The notes below the pieces were generated by a model. That model saw nothing but the letters and a program-made list of their open reading frames with translations. It did not search any database and had not been told where the DNA came from. A stretch of 64,000 bases of DNA, taken from positions 1 to 64,000 of the forward strand of contig CANFWH010000007.1 of the NCBI GenBank assembly GCA_947450645.1, in the 5' to 3' direction. A program made the translations under genes and the position numbers. Shown here piece by piece: positions 1 through 8,152 of the stretch (positions within the stretch are counted from its first letter, which is position 1; every line of letters starts with the position of its first letter). This DNA comes from Comamonadaceae bacterium (GTDB lineage Bacteria > Pseudomonadota > Gammaproteobacteria > Burkholderiales > Burkholderiaceae_C).

Positions 1-72
1 CACGGGCACGCCTGACTCGCCTTGTTTCAAGATCGTCATGATTTGGCTGTCGCTAAATTTACTCGTCTTCAT
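1..72 (-). CDS. IS3-family transposase OrfA, N-terminal fragment (runs off window)
   Basis: An ATG at 72-70 on the minus strand opens a frame that stays open to the window edge. It encodes 24 residues beginning MKTSKFSDSQIMTILKQ and ending GVPV. This is the characteristic start of OrfA of IS3-family elements (IS407-like group), the small helix-turn-helix protein made ahead of the frameshifted OrfAB transposase. Only the first 24 codons are present, so it cannot be said whether the element is intact. The family call rests on recognising the N-terminal pattern. Confidence 0.75.
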   Translation of the reverse strand, partial: MKTSKFSDSQIMTILKQGESGVPV

Positions 73-148
73 TGGTAAAAACTCTTTCTGCCCAGTGGGC
101 TTTGAAGTCTCTACTTTTAACTGTTATTAATTTGCGGGGGGATTACCA
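1..148 (-). mobile_element. left-edge IS3-family insertion sequence, partial
   Basis: The orfA start at 72 is preceded on the minus strand by about 76 bp of leader that reaches the hydrolase frame. That leader opens TGGTAATCCCCCCGC at about 148, a C-rich end like IS407-group inverted repeats, and runs on through AAGTAGAG and CTGGGCAGAAAG before the ATG. The neighbouring hydrolase reading frame ends within this end sequence (its last codon and stop are TGG TAA). The exact boundary and target duplication cannot be fixed because the other end lies outside the window. Confidence 0.65.
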
Positions 149-748
149 TGTCGCGGAGCAACCATCAGTTTTGTGGTGTAAAAATAGCATTGGAAATGGA
201 GTGGGTGCATTGAAGTACGACTCATTTCTGATTGCACTTGCCACCACACCAGAAATCAAATCTAACTTACCATTTTTTTGCGCATACTTGACGAACTCGG
301 TGAGACTGATACCACCATTGCTATGACCCATCAGCCATACGGGTAATCCAGTTTTTTCTTTGTAATATCGAATAACGCTTTCAATGCGAATCAAATGGTC
401 GGCACCACCTCGTGCAGTTGGATATCTTTGATTGGGTGACAGTGGTGCGGGACTGTCGAGTAACACCACATCAAAATGCCCACTCGTAAGGTCTGAGTTG
501 GTGAGTCGCTTCAGAGTCTGAAATTGGTGAAATGGGTGATCAGTTTGCTCTGGCTTAAGACCAATATATCCCTCACCACCAGGCACTAATATTAATACGG
601 CTTTTGAATTTTTACCTTGCCAATACATAGTCTTAGATGGTTCAGTGCTACACACGAAGCAATTTGCAAGTGGCATAACAGAGATAACTTCAGCCCCATA
701 GGCCTGAGTTATGACGAAAAGGGCAAATGCTGCTATTAACCTCTTCAT
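143..748 (-). pseudogene. secreted alpha/beta hydrolase, 3' end cut off by the IS
   Basis: The product begins MKRLIAAFALFVITQAYGAE, a signal peptide, so the start at 748 is preferred over the longer frame starting at 784. The body is an alpha/beta-hydrolase fold: a strand-turn region with PGGEGYIG, then the nucleophile elbow GHSNGG. The frame runs FLHHKTDGC and stops two codons inside what looks like an IS3-family end. A hydrolase of this kind would be expected to continue to a catalytic His after this point, and none is present. It is therefore probably an inactivated gene. The substrate is unknown. The DNA is AT-richer than the housekeeping genes, which fits an accessory locus. Confidence 0.6.
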
Positions 749-806
749 GGCAATCTCAGTTTGTCTTTGTTTAAAACATTCCATAGCACCTCCATTAAGC
801 TGTTGG

Positions 807-945
807 TGCGCACGTTAATCTGACCCACATGCGCATCTTCAACTGTCCCATAGCAAAGCATTTTGATCGCTTAACTACTTTGAGTTTCTTGATCTTTTTG
901 GTAGGTCATTTTAAAGCGAGCATATGGGTCAGATTAGCGTGAGCA
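807..945. repeat. 139-bp unit bounded by 26-bp inverted repeats (MITE-like)
   Basis: Bases 807-832 and the reverse complement of 920-945 match at 23 of 26 positions; the shared core reads TAATCTGACCCA. The 87 bp between them contain no convincing gene. No flanking target duplication is visible. It could be a non-autonomous transposable unit or the remains of the two ends of a deleted IS. The right arm overlaps the TniQ-like fragment. Confidence 0.55.
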
Positions 946-1016
946 TCAACACCCAGACGACCAACGTACCCGTGAACCAGTTCGTCATCTACGGGCGTGG
1001 GAACAATAAGTTGCAT
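906..1016 (-). pseudogene. TniQ-like N-terminal fragment
   Basis: A 36-codon frame starts at ATG 1016 and ends at TGA 906-908. It reads MQLIVPTPVDDELVHGYVGR and then LGVDAHANLTHMLALK. The pattern of a short hydrophobic lead, a P-x-x-D-D-E-L segment and GY-x-GRL resembles the start of TniQ/TnsD-type transposition proteins. The fragment is too short for a firm assignment. It stops inside the inverted repeat described above, and three direct repeats lie just upstream of its start. It may instead be chance coding. Confidence 0.3.
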
Positions 1017-1044
1017 GTTGCTTAAGGCTTCAAAAATGTATGTT

Positions 1045-1113
1045 CCGACGGACTTTGTTCCTTGGAAGGCCATTTCCCGACGGACTTTATTACTTTCCGA
1101 CGGACTTTATTCC
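1045..1113. repeat. three direct repeats of CCGACGGACTTT(A/G)TT
   Basis: Copies begin at 1045, 1077 and 1097, with 32-bp and 20-bp spacing; the first and third are extended by TT in front and CC behind. Multiple short direct repeats at one end are typical of transposons whose ends carry several transposase-binding sites (Tn7/Tn5053-like, IS21-like), and the adjacent TniQ-like fragment points the same way. They lie just downstream of the glmS stop and have no terminator-like structure. Confidence 0.5.
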
Positions 1114-1137
1114 TTCACAACATATAACAAAATTCCG

Positions 1138-2988
1138 TCACTCCACCGTCACACTCTTAGCTAAATTGCGTGGTTTGTCCACATCCGTGCCGCGTGCGAG
1201 CGCGGTGTGATACGCCAGCAATTGCAGCGGTACGACGTGCAAGAGCGGCGAGAGATCGCCGTAGTGCTCGGGCAAGCGGATGACGTGAATGCCTTCCTCA
1301 GATTTGATGTGCGAGTCGGCATCGGCCAGCACATACAGCACGCCGCTTCTCGCGCGGACTTCGTGCATATTGCTTTTTAATTTATCAATCAAGCTGTCGT
1401 TAGGCGCGACCACCACCACGGGTATCGCGGCTGTGACGAGCGCGAGCGGCCCGTGCTTGAGCTCGCCCGCAGGGTACGCCTCGGCGTGGATGTAGCTAAT
1501 CTCTTTGAGCTTTAGTGCGCCTTCCAGCGCCACAGGATAGTGAACGCCGCGTCCTAAAAAGAGTGCGTTTTCTACGCGTGCAAATTGCTCTGCCCACACG
1601 ATGAGCTGCGGCTCTAGCGCCAGCGCTGCGCTAATCGCAACGGGCAGGTGGCGCATGGCTTTCAGGTGCGCTTGCTCCTGGGCTTCGGTGAGCTTGCCTT
1701 TGATTTTTGCTAGCGCCAGCGTCAGTAAAAACAAGCCTGCCAATTGAGTCGTAAATGCCTTGGTGGATGCCACACCAATTTCAACGCCCGCGCGGGTGAT
1801 GTAGGCGTGCTGGCACTCGCGCACCATCGCGCTGGTGGCCACGTTGCAAATGGTGAGCGTGTGGGTCATGCCAAGGCTTTGCGCGTGACGAAGCGCGGCT
1901 AGCGTGTCGGCGGTTTCGCCGCTTTGGCTAATCGTGACGACGAGCGTTTTAGGATCTGGCACGCTGGTGCGGTAACGGTATTCGCTCGCCACCTCTACGC
2001 TGCAAGGCACGCCAGCTATGGCTTCCAACCAATATTTGGCGGTGCAGCCGCTGTAGTAACTGGTGCCGCAGGCCAAAATCAAGACCTTGTCGATGGCTTT
2101 GAAGCTGGCCTCTGCGGCAGCGCCAAACAGATCAGGCGAAATGCCCTCCACGCCTTCTAAGGTGTTCGCTAGTGCCACAGGCTGCTCAAAAATTTCTTTT
2201 TGCATGTAATGCTGATACGGCCCAAGCTCGGCTGCGCCGCTGTGTGCAAGCACCGTCTTCACAGGGCGGTCGCCGCTATTGGGTGCGGAGGTGAGAGGCT
2301 TGCCCGAGCCGTTTAGCAGCCAGTATTTGTCCAGCATCACGTCAGCTACATCGCCTTCTTCTAAGTAGACGATTTGGTCAGTCACGCCAGCCAGCGCCAT
2401 GGCGTCGCTGGCCAAATAATTTGCGCCATCTGCGCCCACGCCCAAAATCAGTGGCGAGCCTTGACGTGCGGCAATTAATCGCCCAGGCTCATCACGCGCC
2501 ATCACAGCCAGTGCGTACGCGCCGCGTAGTTGCGCAAGAGCGCTTTGCACGGCCACCAATACGTCACCCGCATAGAGCGAGTCAATCAAATGCGCAATGA
2601 CTTCGGTATCGGTTTGGCTCACAAACGTGTAGCCATTATTCTGCAAGGCTTCGCGCAATGCATCGTGGTTTTCGATAATGCCGTTGTGAACTAACGCAAT
2701 GCGCGGCACAGTGCCATCTACGCCTTCGCTAAAGTGCGGATGCGCGTTGTGCACAGCAGGCGCGCCGTGCGTCGCCCAGCGCGTGTGCGCGATGCCCATG
2801 TGTGCGGATAAGCCACCTTGCGCTTCAAGCTCCGCTACGCGCGAGGTACTACGTGCACGCTTAAGCTCAGTGCCTGTGTGCACAGCCACGCCGCACGAGT
2901 CATAGCCGCGGTATTCCAACCGCTTTAAGCCCTCTACCAAAATACCCACCACATCAGTCTTTGCGACCGCTCCAACAATCCCGCACAT
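1138..2988 (-). CDS. glmS: glutamine-fructose-6-phosphate aminotransferase (isomerizing)
   Basis: GlmS makes glucosamine-6-phosphate from fructose-6-phosphate and glutamine, the first committed step towards UDP-GlcNAc for peptidoglycan and lipid A. The 616-residue protein opens MCGIVGAV, so the catalytic N-terminal Cys of the glutaminase domain follows the start Met directly, which fixes the start. The glutamine amidotransferase domain covers about 1-225. Two SIS sugar-isomerase domains follow, with ACGTSYYSG and [11 protein letters not shown]. The C-terminal [13 protein letters not shown] is the conserved end of the family. Length is normal. No glmS ribozyme-like leader is seen, as expected outside Gram-positives. 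It is divergent from the DUF4143 gene. Confidence 0.97.
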   Translation of the reverse strand: MCGIVGAVAKTDVVGILVEGLKRLEYRGYDSCGVAVHTGTELKRARSTSRVAELEAQGGLSAHMGIAHTRWATHGAPAVHNAHPHFSEGVDGTVPRIALVHNGIIENHDALREALQNNGYTFVSQTDTEVIAHLIDSLYAGDVLVAVQSALAQLRGAYALAVMARDEPGRLIAARQGSPLILGVGADGANYLASDAMALAGVTDQIVYLEEGDVADVMLDKYWLLNGSGKPLTSAPNSGDRPVKTVLAHSGAAELGPYQHYMQKEIFEQPVALANTLEGVEGISPDLFGAAAEASFKAIDKVLILACGTSYYSGCTAKYWLEAIAGVPCSVEVASEYRYRTSVPDPKTLVVTISQSGETADTLAALRHAQSLGMTHTLTICNVATSAMVRECQHAYITRAGVEIGVASTKAFTTQLAGLFLLTLALAKIKGKLTEAQEQAHLKAMRHLPVAISAALALEPQLIVWAEQFARVENALFLGRGVHYPVALEGALKLKEISYIHAEAYPAGELKHGPLALVTAAIPVVVVAPNDSLIDKLKSNMHEVRARSGVLYVLADADSHIKSEEGIHVIRLPEHYGDLSPLLHVVPLQLLAYHTALARGTDVDKPRNLAKSVTVE

Positions 2989-3077
2989 ATGCCACTTTCA
3001 AATTGAGTTAGGTGCAAACTGTAACCGAGCAACTGAGTCGCAAAGCGGTTAACGCTTCATCCATGAAAAGAGTTTTT

Positions 3078-3122
3078 TGATAAATTGATAGATAAATGAT
3101 GTTTTATCATGATAAATTGATA
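3078..3122. promoter_or_regulatory. AT-rich upstream region with 13-bp direct repeats
   Basis: The 13-mer TGATAAATTGATA occurs at 3078-3090 and again at 3110-3122. Between them GATAAA and TTTATC form an inverted pair. The block ends 18 bp before the ATG of the DUF4143 ATPase gene, where a promoter or operator would be. It probably carries the ATPase gene's promoter and perhaps a repressor site; no regulator is encoded next to it. Confidence 0.4.
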
Positions 3123-3140
3123 CAATAACGTCAAAATATC

Positions 3141-4295
3141 ATGATTGATCGTTATCTCACCCCCGCTTTGCTAGAAGACTTGCCACGCAAGATGGTGCTC
3201 TTAACGGGGCCACGTCAGGTGGGAAAAACCACGCTGGCTAAACAGTTGGGCGGCCATTTTGAGCGTCCTGTTTTTTTAAACTATGACGTGGCGGAGCAGC
3301 AGCAGAGCATTGAAGCGCGCGCTTGGCTACCCAGCAGCGATTTTGTGCTACTGGATGAGCTACACAAAATGCCGCAGTGGAAAAATTATCTCAAAGGCGT
3401 GTATGACGGACGACCAGCCGATCAAGCGTTGTTTGTGACAGGCAGTGCGAGGTTGGATACGTTTCGGCAAACGGGGGATTCGCTAGCGGGACGTTACTTC
3501 TCGTATCGATTGCATCCGTATAGCGTGAAAGAGTTGATGGCTCATGCGTCAATAAACCCCGTGATTGCACTTGACCAACTGCTGCGCTTTGGTGGATTTC
3601 CAGAGCCGCTTTTTGCAGGGACAGATGCAGATCATGTCCGTTGGCAAAATCAATACTTTTCTGATTTTTTGCGTGAAGATATATTGGAGTTTGGTCGCAT
3701 CCACGAACTGCGCTCGATGCGCTTGCTTGTCGAGTTACTGCGAAGTCGCACGGGCGGCCCGCTGTCGTATCAATCGCTGGCGCGTGATCTGGGTTTATCG
3801 CCCATTACGGTTCGGCGCTACGTTGATATTTTGGAAGCACTGCATATCGTCTTTATCGTCACGCCGTATCACCGCAATATCGCGCGCGCATTGAGCAAAG
3901 CACCCAAACTTTATTTTTACGATTGGACTTACATCAACAGCAACCCCGCAGCCAGTTTTGAAAATCTAGTGGCGATTCATTTGCGCAAACACCTTGATTT
4001 TTTAAATGATACGCAAGGTGTGCAAAGCCGTTTGCATTATGTGCAGACGACATCGGGCAAAGAAGTTGATTTTGTGATTGCTAATCCCGCAGACGAGTTG
4101 ATAGGCGCGGTCGAGGTGAAATGGGCTGATAGCAAGCCTAGCTACAGTTTGCGAGAGTTGGCGCAGCAATTGCCAAACCTTAAAGCGGTGCAGTTGGTTT
4201 ATCAAATGAGCACGTCCTACAAAGTCGATGTCACCGATACGCAAACGATTGAAGTTCACCCCGCAGCAGCTTGGTTGGCAAACTTATCAGCTTAA
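3141..4295 (+). CDS. AAA-type ATPase with DUF4143 domain
   Basis: The 384-residue protein has a P-loop GPRQVGKTT at residues 23-31 and a Walker-B-like LLDELHK around 70-76, followed by a GSARLD sensor region. A winged-helix/DUF4143 C-terminal half follows, with a typical LSPITVRRY helix and a restriction-endonuclease-like KEVDFVI...EVK motif near residues 310-335. This architecture is widespread in bacteria and archaea, often in accessory DNA. Its role is unsettled, though links to mobile elements and toxin-antitoxin-like behaviour have been suggested. It stands alone behind its own AT-rich promoter region and is only 12 bp ahead of the FAD oxidoreductase. Confidence 0.85.
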   Translation: MIDRYLTPALLEDLPRKMVLLTGPRQVGKTTLAKQLGGHFERPVFLNYDVAEQQQSIEARAWLPSSDFVLLDELHKMPQWKNYLKGVYDGRPADQALFVTGSARLDTFRQTGDSLAGRYFSYRLHPYSVKELMAHASINPVIALDQLLRFGGFPEPLFAGTDADHVRWQNQYFSDFLREDILEFGRIHELRSMRLLVELLRSRTGGPLSYQSLARDLGLSPITVRRYVDILEALHIVFIVTPYHRNIARALSKAPKLYFYDWTYINSNPAASFENLVAIHLRKHLDFLNDTQGVQSRLHYVQTTSGKEVDFVIANPADELIGAVEVKWADSKPSYSLRELAQQLPNLKAVQLVYQMSTSYKVDVTDTQTIEVHPAAAWLANLSA

Positions 4296-4307
4296 AAATA
4301 ATTGACT

Positions 4308-6062
4308 ATGACAGCCTCCTACCGCCTCACTGACCTCAAACTCCCGCTCGACCACGCACCCGAAGATCTGCGTGCCGAGGTGCTTTCCTATTTGCGTTTG
4401 CGGGACGATCAAGTCACCAGCATCCACGTCCATCGCCGTGGCTACGACGCACGCAGCAAGTCGAATATCCATTTCATCTATACGCTGGACATCACGTTCA
4501 CGGCCGATGTGGACGTTGCCCTTGTCGCCAGCTTAAATGGCCTGCAAGCCACGCCCGATATGGCTTACACGAGAGCCATTTCGCAAGAAACAGCACAAGC
4601 GCTGACGGTACGTGCAGGTTTTGAGCGCCCTGTCGTCATTGGTACAGGACCATGCGGTTTGTTTGCGGCGCTGACTTTGGCGCAGATGGGACTCAAGCCG
4701 CTGGTGCTAGAGCGCGGCAAAGCTGTGCGCGAGCGCACCAAAGACACGTGGGGCTTTTGGCGCAAGCAAGTGCTGATGGAAGAAAGCAATGTGCAGTTTG
4801 GCGAAGGCGGCGCGGGCACATTCTCAGACGGCAAACTCTGGAGCCAAGTGAAAGACCCACATCATCTTGGCCGTAAGGTGTTAGAGGAGATGGTCAAAGG
4901 CGGCGCACCTGATGAAATTTTGTACGTGAGCAAGCCGCACATCGGCACGTTTCGCTTGGTCAAAGTGGTGGAATATCTGCGCGGCGAAATTGAACGCTTG
5001 GGCGGCGAGATTTGTTTTTCGACGCGCGTGGAAGATGTCGTGCTGGCGACTGACTCTGCCGGAAGCCATACGCTACAGGGCTTGCGAACAATTGATCTGC
5101 TGACAGGCGAGCGCCAAGAGATCAGCACGTCGCACGTCGTGCTGGCGATTGGGCACAGCGCCCGCGATACGTTTGAGATGCTGCATGCGCGTGGTGTGTT
5201 TGTCGAAGCCAAACCGTTTTCGATTGGTTTTCGCATCGAGCATCCGCAAGGCGTGATTGACCGTGCTCGTTTTGGCGATCCGAATTTTTATGCGGGACAT
5301 CCCGAAAAAATTGTGGAGCACGTGGGCGCGGCAGACTACAAGCTCGTGCATCACGCCAAAAATGGGCGCAGCGTGTACAGCTTTTGCATGTGCCCGGGCG
5401 GCACGGTGGTGGCGGCTACGTCCGAGGTAGGTCGCGTCGTCACGAACGGGATGAGTCAGTACTCACGCAACGAACGAAACGCTAACGCGGGCATTGTGGT
5501 GGAGATTAAGCCAGCGGATTTTGGCGCGGATGCGGCAAATCCTTTGGCAGGCATTGCGTTTCAAAGATCGCTTGAATCAGGCGCTTACCTACTCGGCGGC
5601 GAGAATTATTTTGCACCCGCGCAGTTGGTGGGTGACTTCTTAAAAGGACGAGTCAGCACGACATTAGGCGATTTCGAGCCGTCGTACAAACCCGGTGTGC
5701 TACTGACCGATTTAACAAGCGGAACGCAAAACGGCACTCGTACAAGCCACGCTCCGTCTGGGCTGCAGGCCAGTTTGCCTATGTATGCCATTGCCGCAAT
5801 TCAAGAAGCGCTGCCTGCATTTGGCAAACAAATCAAAGGCTTTGATAGGTTTGATGCGCTGCTCACGGGTGTTGAAACACGCACCAGCTCACCGATTCGA
5901 ATTCGCCGCCATGTGGATAAGCACCCCGAGGCGTACCAATCCATCAATACACGAGGCCTCTATCCCGCAGGCGAGGGCGCAGGCTACGCGGGCGGCATCA
6001 TGAGCGCGGCAATGGACGGCATCAAAGTGGCAGAGGCGTTGGCAAAAGAGATGGCAAGTTAA
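4308..6062 (+). CDS. NAD(P)/FAD-dependent oxidoreductase (COG2509-like)
   Basis: This is a large flavoprotein of 584 residues from the ATG at 4308; a TTG two codons upstream is also in frame. The dinucleotide-binding motif VVIGTGPCGLFAALTLAQMG lies around residue 108-127, followed by an Arg/Glu-rich segment and the GGAGTFSDGKL motif typical of the uncharacterised FAD-dependent dehydrogenase family. The C-terminal part carries TRTSSPIRI and GEGAGYAGGIMSAAMDG, the second flavin-contacting region. The family occurs across bacteria without a proven substrate. Nothing in the neighbours suggests one. Confidence 0.85.
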   Translation: MTASYRLTDLKLPLDHAPEDLRAEVLSYLRLRDDQVTSIHVHRRGYDARSKSNIHFIYTLDITFTADVDVALVASLNGLQATPDMAYTRAISQETAQALTVRAGFERPVVIGTGPCGLFAALTLAQMGLKPLVLERGKAVRERTKDTWGFWRKQVLMEESNVQFGEGGAGTFSDGKLWSQVKDPHHLGRKVLEEMVKGGAPDEILYVSKPHIGTFRLVKVVEYLRGEIERLGGEICFSTRVEDVVLATDSAGSHTLQGLRTIDLLTGERQEISTSHVVLAIGHSARDTFEMLHARGVFVEAKPFSIGFRIEHPQGVIDRARFGDPNFYAGHPEKIVEHVGAADYKLVHHAKNGRSVYSFCMCPGGTVVAATSEVGRVVTNGMSQYSRNERNANAGIVVEIKPADFGADAANPLAGIAFQRSLESGAYLLGGENYFAPAQLVGDFLKGRVSTTLGDFEPSYKPGVLLTDLTSGTQNGTRTSHAPSGLQASLPMYAIAAIQEALPAFGKQIKGFDRFDALLTGVETRTSSPIRIRRHVDKHPEAYQSINTRGLYPAGEGAGYAGGIMSAAMDGIKVAEALAKEMAS

Positions 6063-6092
6063 TATTCATTTTTTAATTGATCCAAGGATTGC

Positions 6093-7013
6093 ATGATGAA
6101 AAAAAGCATCATCAAATATCACCTGATGGCCCTGGGAGTCTTGCTGCTTGTGGCTTGCGGTGGTGGTAGCTCTTCAAGCTCTTCGGGTGGCAGCAGCGCC
6201 TCGTCGGCCACCAATTGCCAGACGAAAGCAGTGACGTTATCCAGCGGCCTGCCCCCTGGCATGGCCGCGATGGCGGCGATGAGTAGCAGCTACATCACGT
6301 CGGTGGCGGTGAGTGGCTCTAACGTGGTGATCGTGACCAAGGACGTTCCGAATCACCCTTCGCCGTATTGCCCCACGTCTAGCAGCGTCAATACGGTGGC
6401 GGGTTGTACGAATGAAGCCCAGTCCCTGAGTAGCCCCAACTATTACAACAACTTGCTTTTTGGCTCGACCAACTATGCGCAAAACCCCTCATTTATTGCC
6501 GTGGGCACCAGCAATAGCCAAGCCAGTCCATCGACGACGTTCAAATACACGCTCACTCTTCCGCTGCAACCCACGTGCGCCAGCAGCTCGACCGATACGT
6601 CGTTAGACGCCATTGGTGCAGCCAGCAATGGCATCGTGTTCTTTAATCAGTACGCGGCAGGCAATGCGGTGCTGACGGGCGAAGTGGCGGGCTTTGATCG
6701 CTTTGGTGGACACCCTGCGCAAAGCGGCAACTATCACTATCACATGGAGCCGCGCTACTTAACGACGACAACCATTGGCGGCAATCTATCTGGCAGTCAA
6801 TCCGCCTTGATTGGCTGGGCGCTGGATGGCTTCCCTATCTATGGACCGACCAACTCTAGCGGCGCGGCGGTGTCACTGGACGCATGCCACGGTGAGTATC
6901 ACGCCACCACGGAATACCCAGCAGGCATCTACCACTACCATGTTGGCAACTCTAGCCCGTACATCGTGGGCTGCTACGCGGGCACACCTGGCACGAAAGT
7001 GTTGACACCTTAA
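6093..7013 (+). CDS. YHYH-domain lipoprotein
   Basis: A 306-residue envelope protein. The N-terminus MMKKSIIKYHLMALGVLLLVAC ends in a lipobox with Cys22, followed by a Gly/Ser-rich linker, so it should be a lipid-anchored periplasmic or outer-membrane protein. The C-terminal half has the family hallmarks: GFDRFGGHPAQ, GNYHYHMEP, a WALDGFPIYGP segment, a second YHYHV, and two Cys (DACHGEY and VGCYAG) that could pair. The His clusters suggest metal binding, but the function is not established. The SCO1-type gene starts 14 bp downstream and is probably co-transcribed, which hints at a copper-related role. Confidence 0.8.
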   Translation: MMKKSIIKYHLMALGVLLLVACGGGSSSSSSGGSSASSATNCQTKAVTLSSGLPPGMAAMAAMSSSYITSVAVSGSNVVIVTKDVPNHPSPYCPTSSSVNTVAGCTNEAQSLSSPNYYNNLLFGSTNYAQNPSFIAVGTSNSQASPSTTFKYTLTLPLQPTCASSSTDTSLDAIGAASNGIVFFNQYAAGNAVLTGEVAGFDRFGGHPAQSGNYHYHMEPRYLTTTTIGGNLSGSQSALIGWALDGFPIYGPTNSSGAAVSLDACHGEYHATTEYPAGIYHYHVGNSSPYIVGCYAGTPGTKVLTP

Positions 7014-7027
7014 GCGGAGTAAGCATC

Positions 7028-8152
7028 ATGCAAGATCGTTTTTTTCGTTTGATTGCATTCATGGGCTTCGCGCTGTGGGGCTTGCTGTGGCTGGGTTTGC
7101 AGCAGCTTAATAGCGGCACGCACTTGGTGGTGAACCGTGATACGCAAGGGCGACTGATGAGCGTCTATACCGTGGACGCGAAGACGCATTTGCAATCGCA
7201 AGGGCGCATGTTGGCGTATTGGCCAAGCGGGCAATTGCGCATGCAAGCGGAGTTTGACCAAGGCGTTTACGCGGGTGATTTTTTGGAATGGCACGCGAAT
7301 GGCGTGCCCGCAAGGCGCATGGCGTATGCCCTCGGGCACGAATACGGTTTGCAGCGTGGTTGGCGCCAAGATGGCGGCGCAGACTTTGCGTATGAGATGC
7401 AAGGTGGTCGGCGCTTTGGCGTGCCAGGCACGATGCCTTGTGTGGTGAACAAGGGCGACCGCAAGCTGGCACTGGCACGTTATCTGCGCGAAGCGGGGAC
7501 GGCGTCTGTGCAGCACGAACACGCAGTGCAGATGAATGTGACGCGCGTGACCGCGCTCGAGTTGCCGCTTTATAACGATGCGAGTTTGATCCCGCGCTGG
7601 GCCAATCAGGACGGGGCTTCCACGCACATGGCCGAGCACGTGATCGGCAACTTTTCGCTCGTCGATCATCGCGCTGCGCGCTTTGATTCAGTCGCACTCA
7701 GTGGTCATCCCACCGTCGTCGCTTTTTTCTTTACGGGCTGCACCAATCTGTGCCCCACGACCGTGGCGCAACTCAAAGGCATCGAACAGCGTATGCAAGC
7801 GCAGCATTTGAATGAAGTGCGCTTTGTGGCTGTGAGCGTGACGCCTTTGCAAGACGACGTGAGGGCACTCGCCCTCTACGCCAAGCGGTTTGATTTAGGT
7901 GCGTCTTGGAACTTGGTCACGGGCGACGTGCCAAGCGTGGAGCAGTTTGCGGCTGATTCATTTTTTGCAAAGACGACTACCGATGTGCATACCGAACGCG
8001 CATTTTTGCTAGATGGCGATCGGCGCATTCGCGGTGTTTACAACGTGACGCAACCGTCCGATATGGCACGGCTGGTGCAAGACACGGCGCAGCTAGCTAA
8101 ACCCTCAGCGCTTGCCGTAGCTGACGTCCCGTCCACTGGTCGCCTTTTTTAA
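7028..8152 (+). CDS. MORN-like/SCO1-SenC fusion protein
   Basis: The 374-residue protein has an N-terminal membrane anchor (about 8-25). A region of MORN/YwqK-type repeats follows (about 55-115: YWPSGQLRMQAEFDQGVYAG, EWHANGVPARRMAYALGHEYG), then a SCO1/SenC thioredoxin-like domain (about 205-370). The copper-binding residues are present: Cys238 and Cys242 in GCTNLCPTT and His321 in TTDVHTER. SCO proteins deliver copper to the CuA site of cytochrome oxidase or act as thiol reductases in the periplasm. The MORN extension is unusual for the family. The 3' end overlaps the convergent ApbA/PanE-like gene by 56 bp. Confidence 0.85.
   Translation: MQDRFFRLIAFMGFALWGLLWLGLQQLNSGTHLVVNRDTQGRLMSVYTVDAKTHLQSQGRMLAYWPSGQLRMQAEFDQGVYAGDFLEWHANGVPARRMAYALGHEYGLQRGWRQDGGADFAYEMQGGRRFGVPGTMPCVVNKGDRKLALARYLREAGTASVQHEHAVQMNVTRVTALELPLYNDASLIPRWANQDGASTHMAEHVIGNFSLVDHRAARFDSVALSGHPTVVAFFFTGCTNLCPTTVAQLKGIEQRMQAQHLNEVRFVAVSVTPLQDDVRALALYAKRFDLGASWNLVTGDVPSVEQFAADSFFAKTTTDVHTERAFLLDGDRRIRGVYNVTQPSDMARLVQDTAQLAKPSALAVADVPSTGRLF

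Larger units (their letters stand above)
749..1137. other. 389-bp stretch without an intact gene, mobile-element debris
   Basis: No intact gene is visible between the hydrolase and glmS. The stretch holds a 26-bp inverted repeat pair (807-832 and 920-945), a short TniQ-like reading frame (906-1016, minus) and three copies of a ~17-bp direct repeat (1045-1113). All three are listed separately. Together they look like the scar of one or more transposition events. Confidence 0.6.

Noticed and set aside
2989-3060. glmS ribozyme/riboswitch in the glmS leader
   Set aside because: The leader is ~150 bp at most and shows no glmS-ribozyme core; the ribozyme is confined to Gram-positives.
5606-5791. 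Small antisense frame inside the FAD oxidoreductase
   Set aside because: Composition mirrors the sense gene and no start signal is present.
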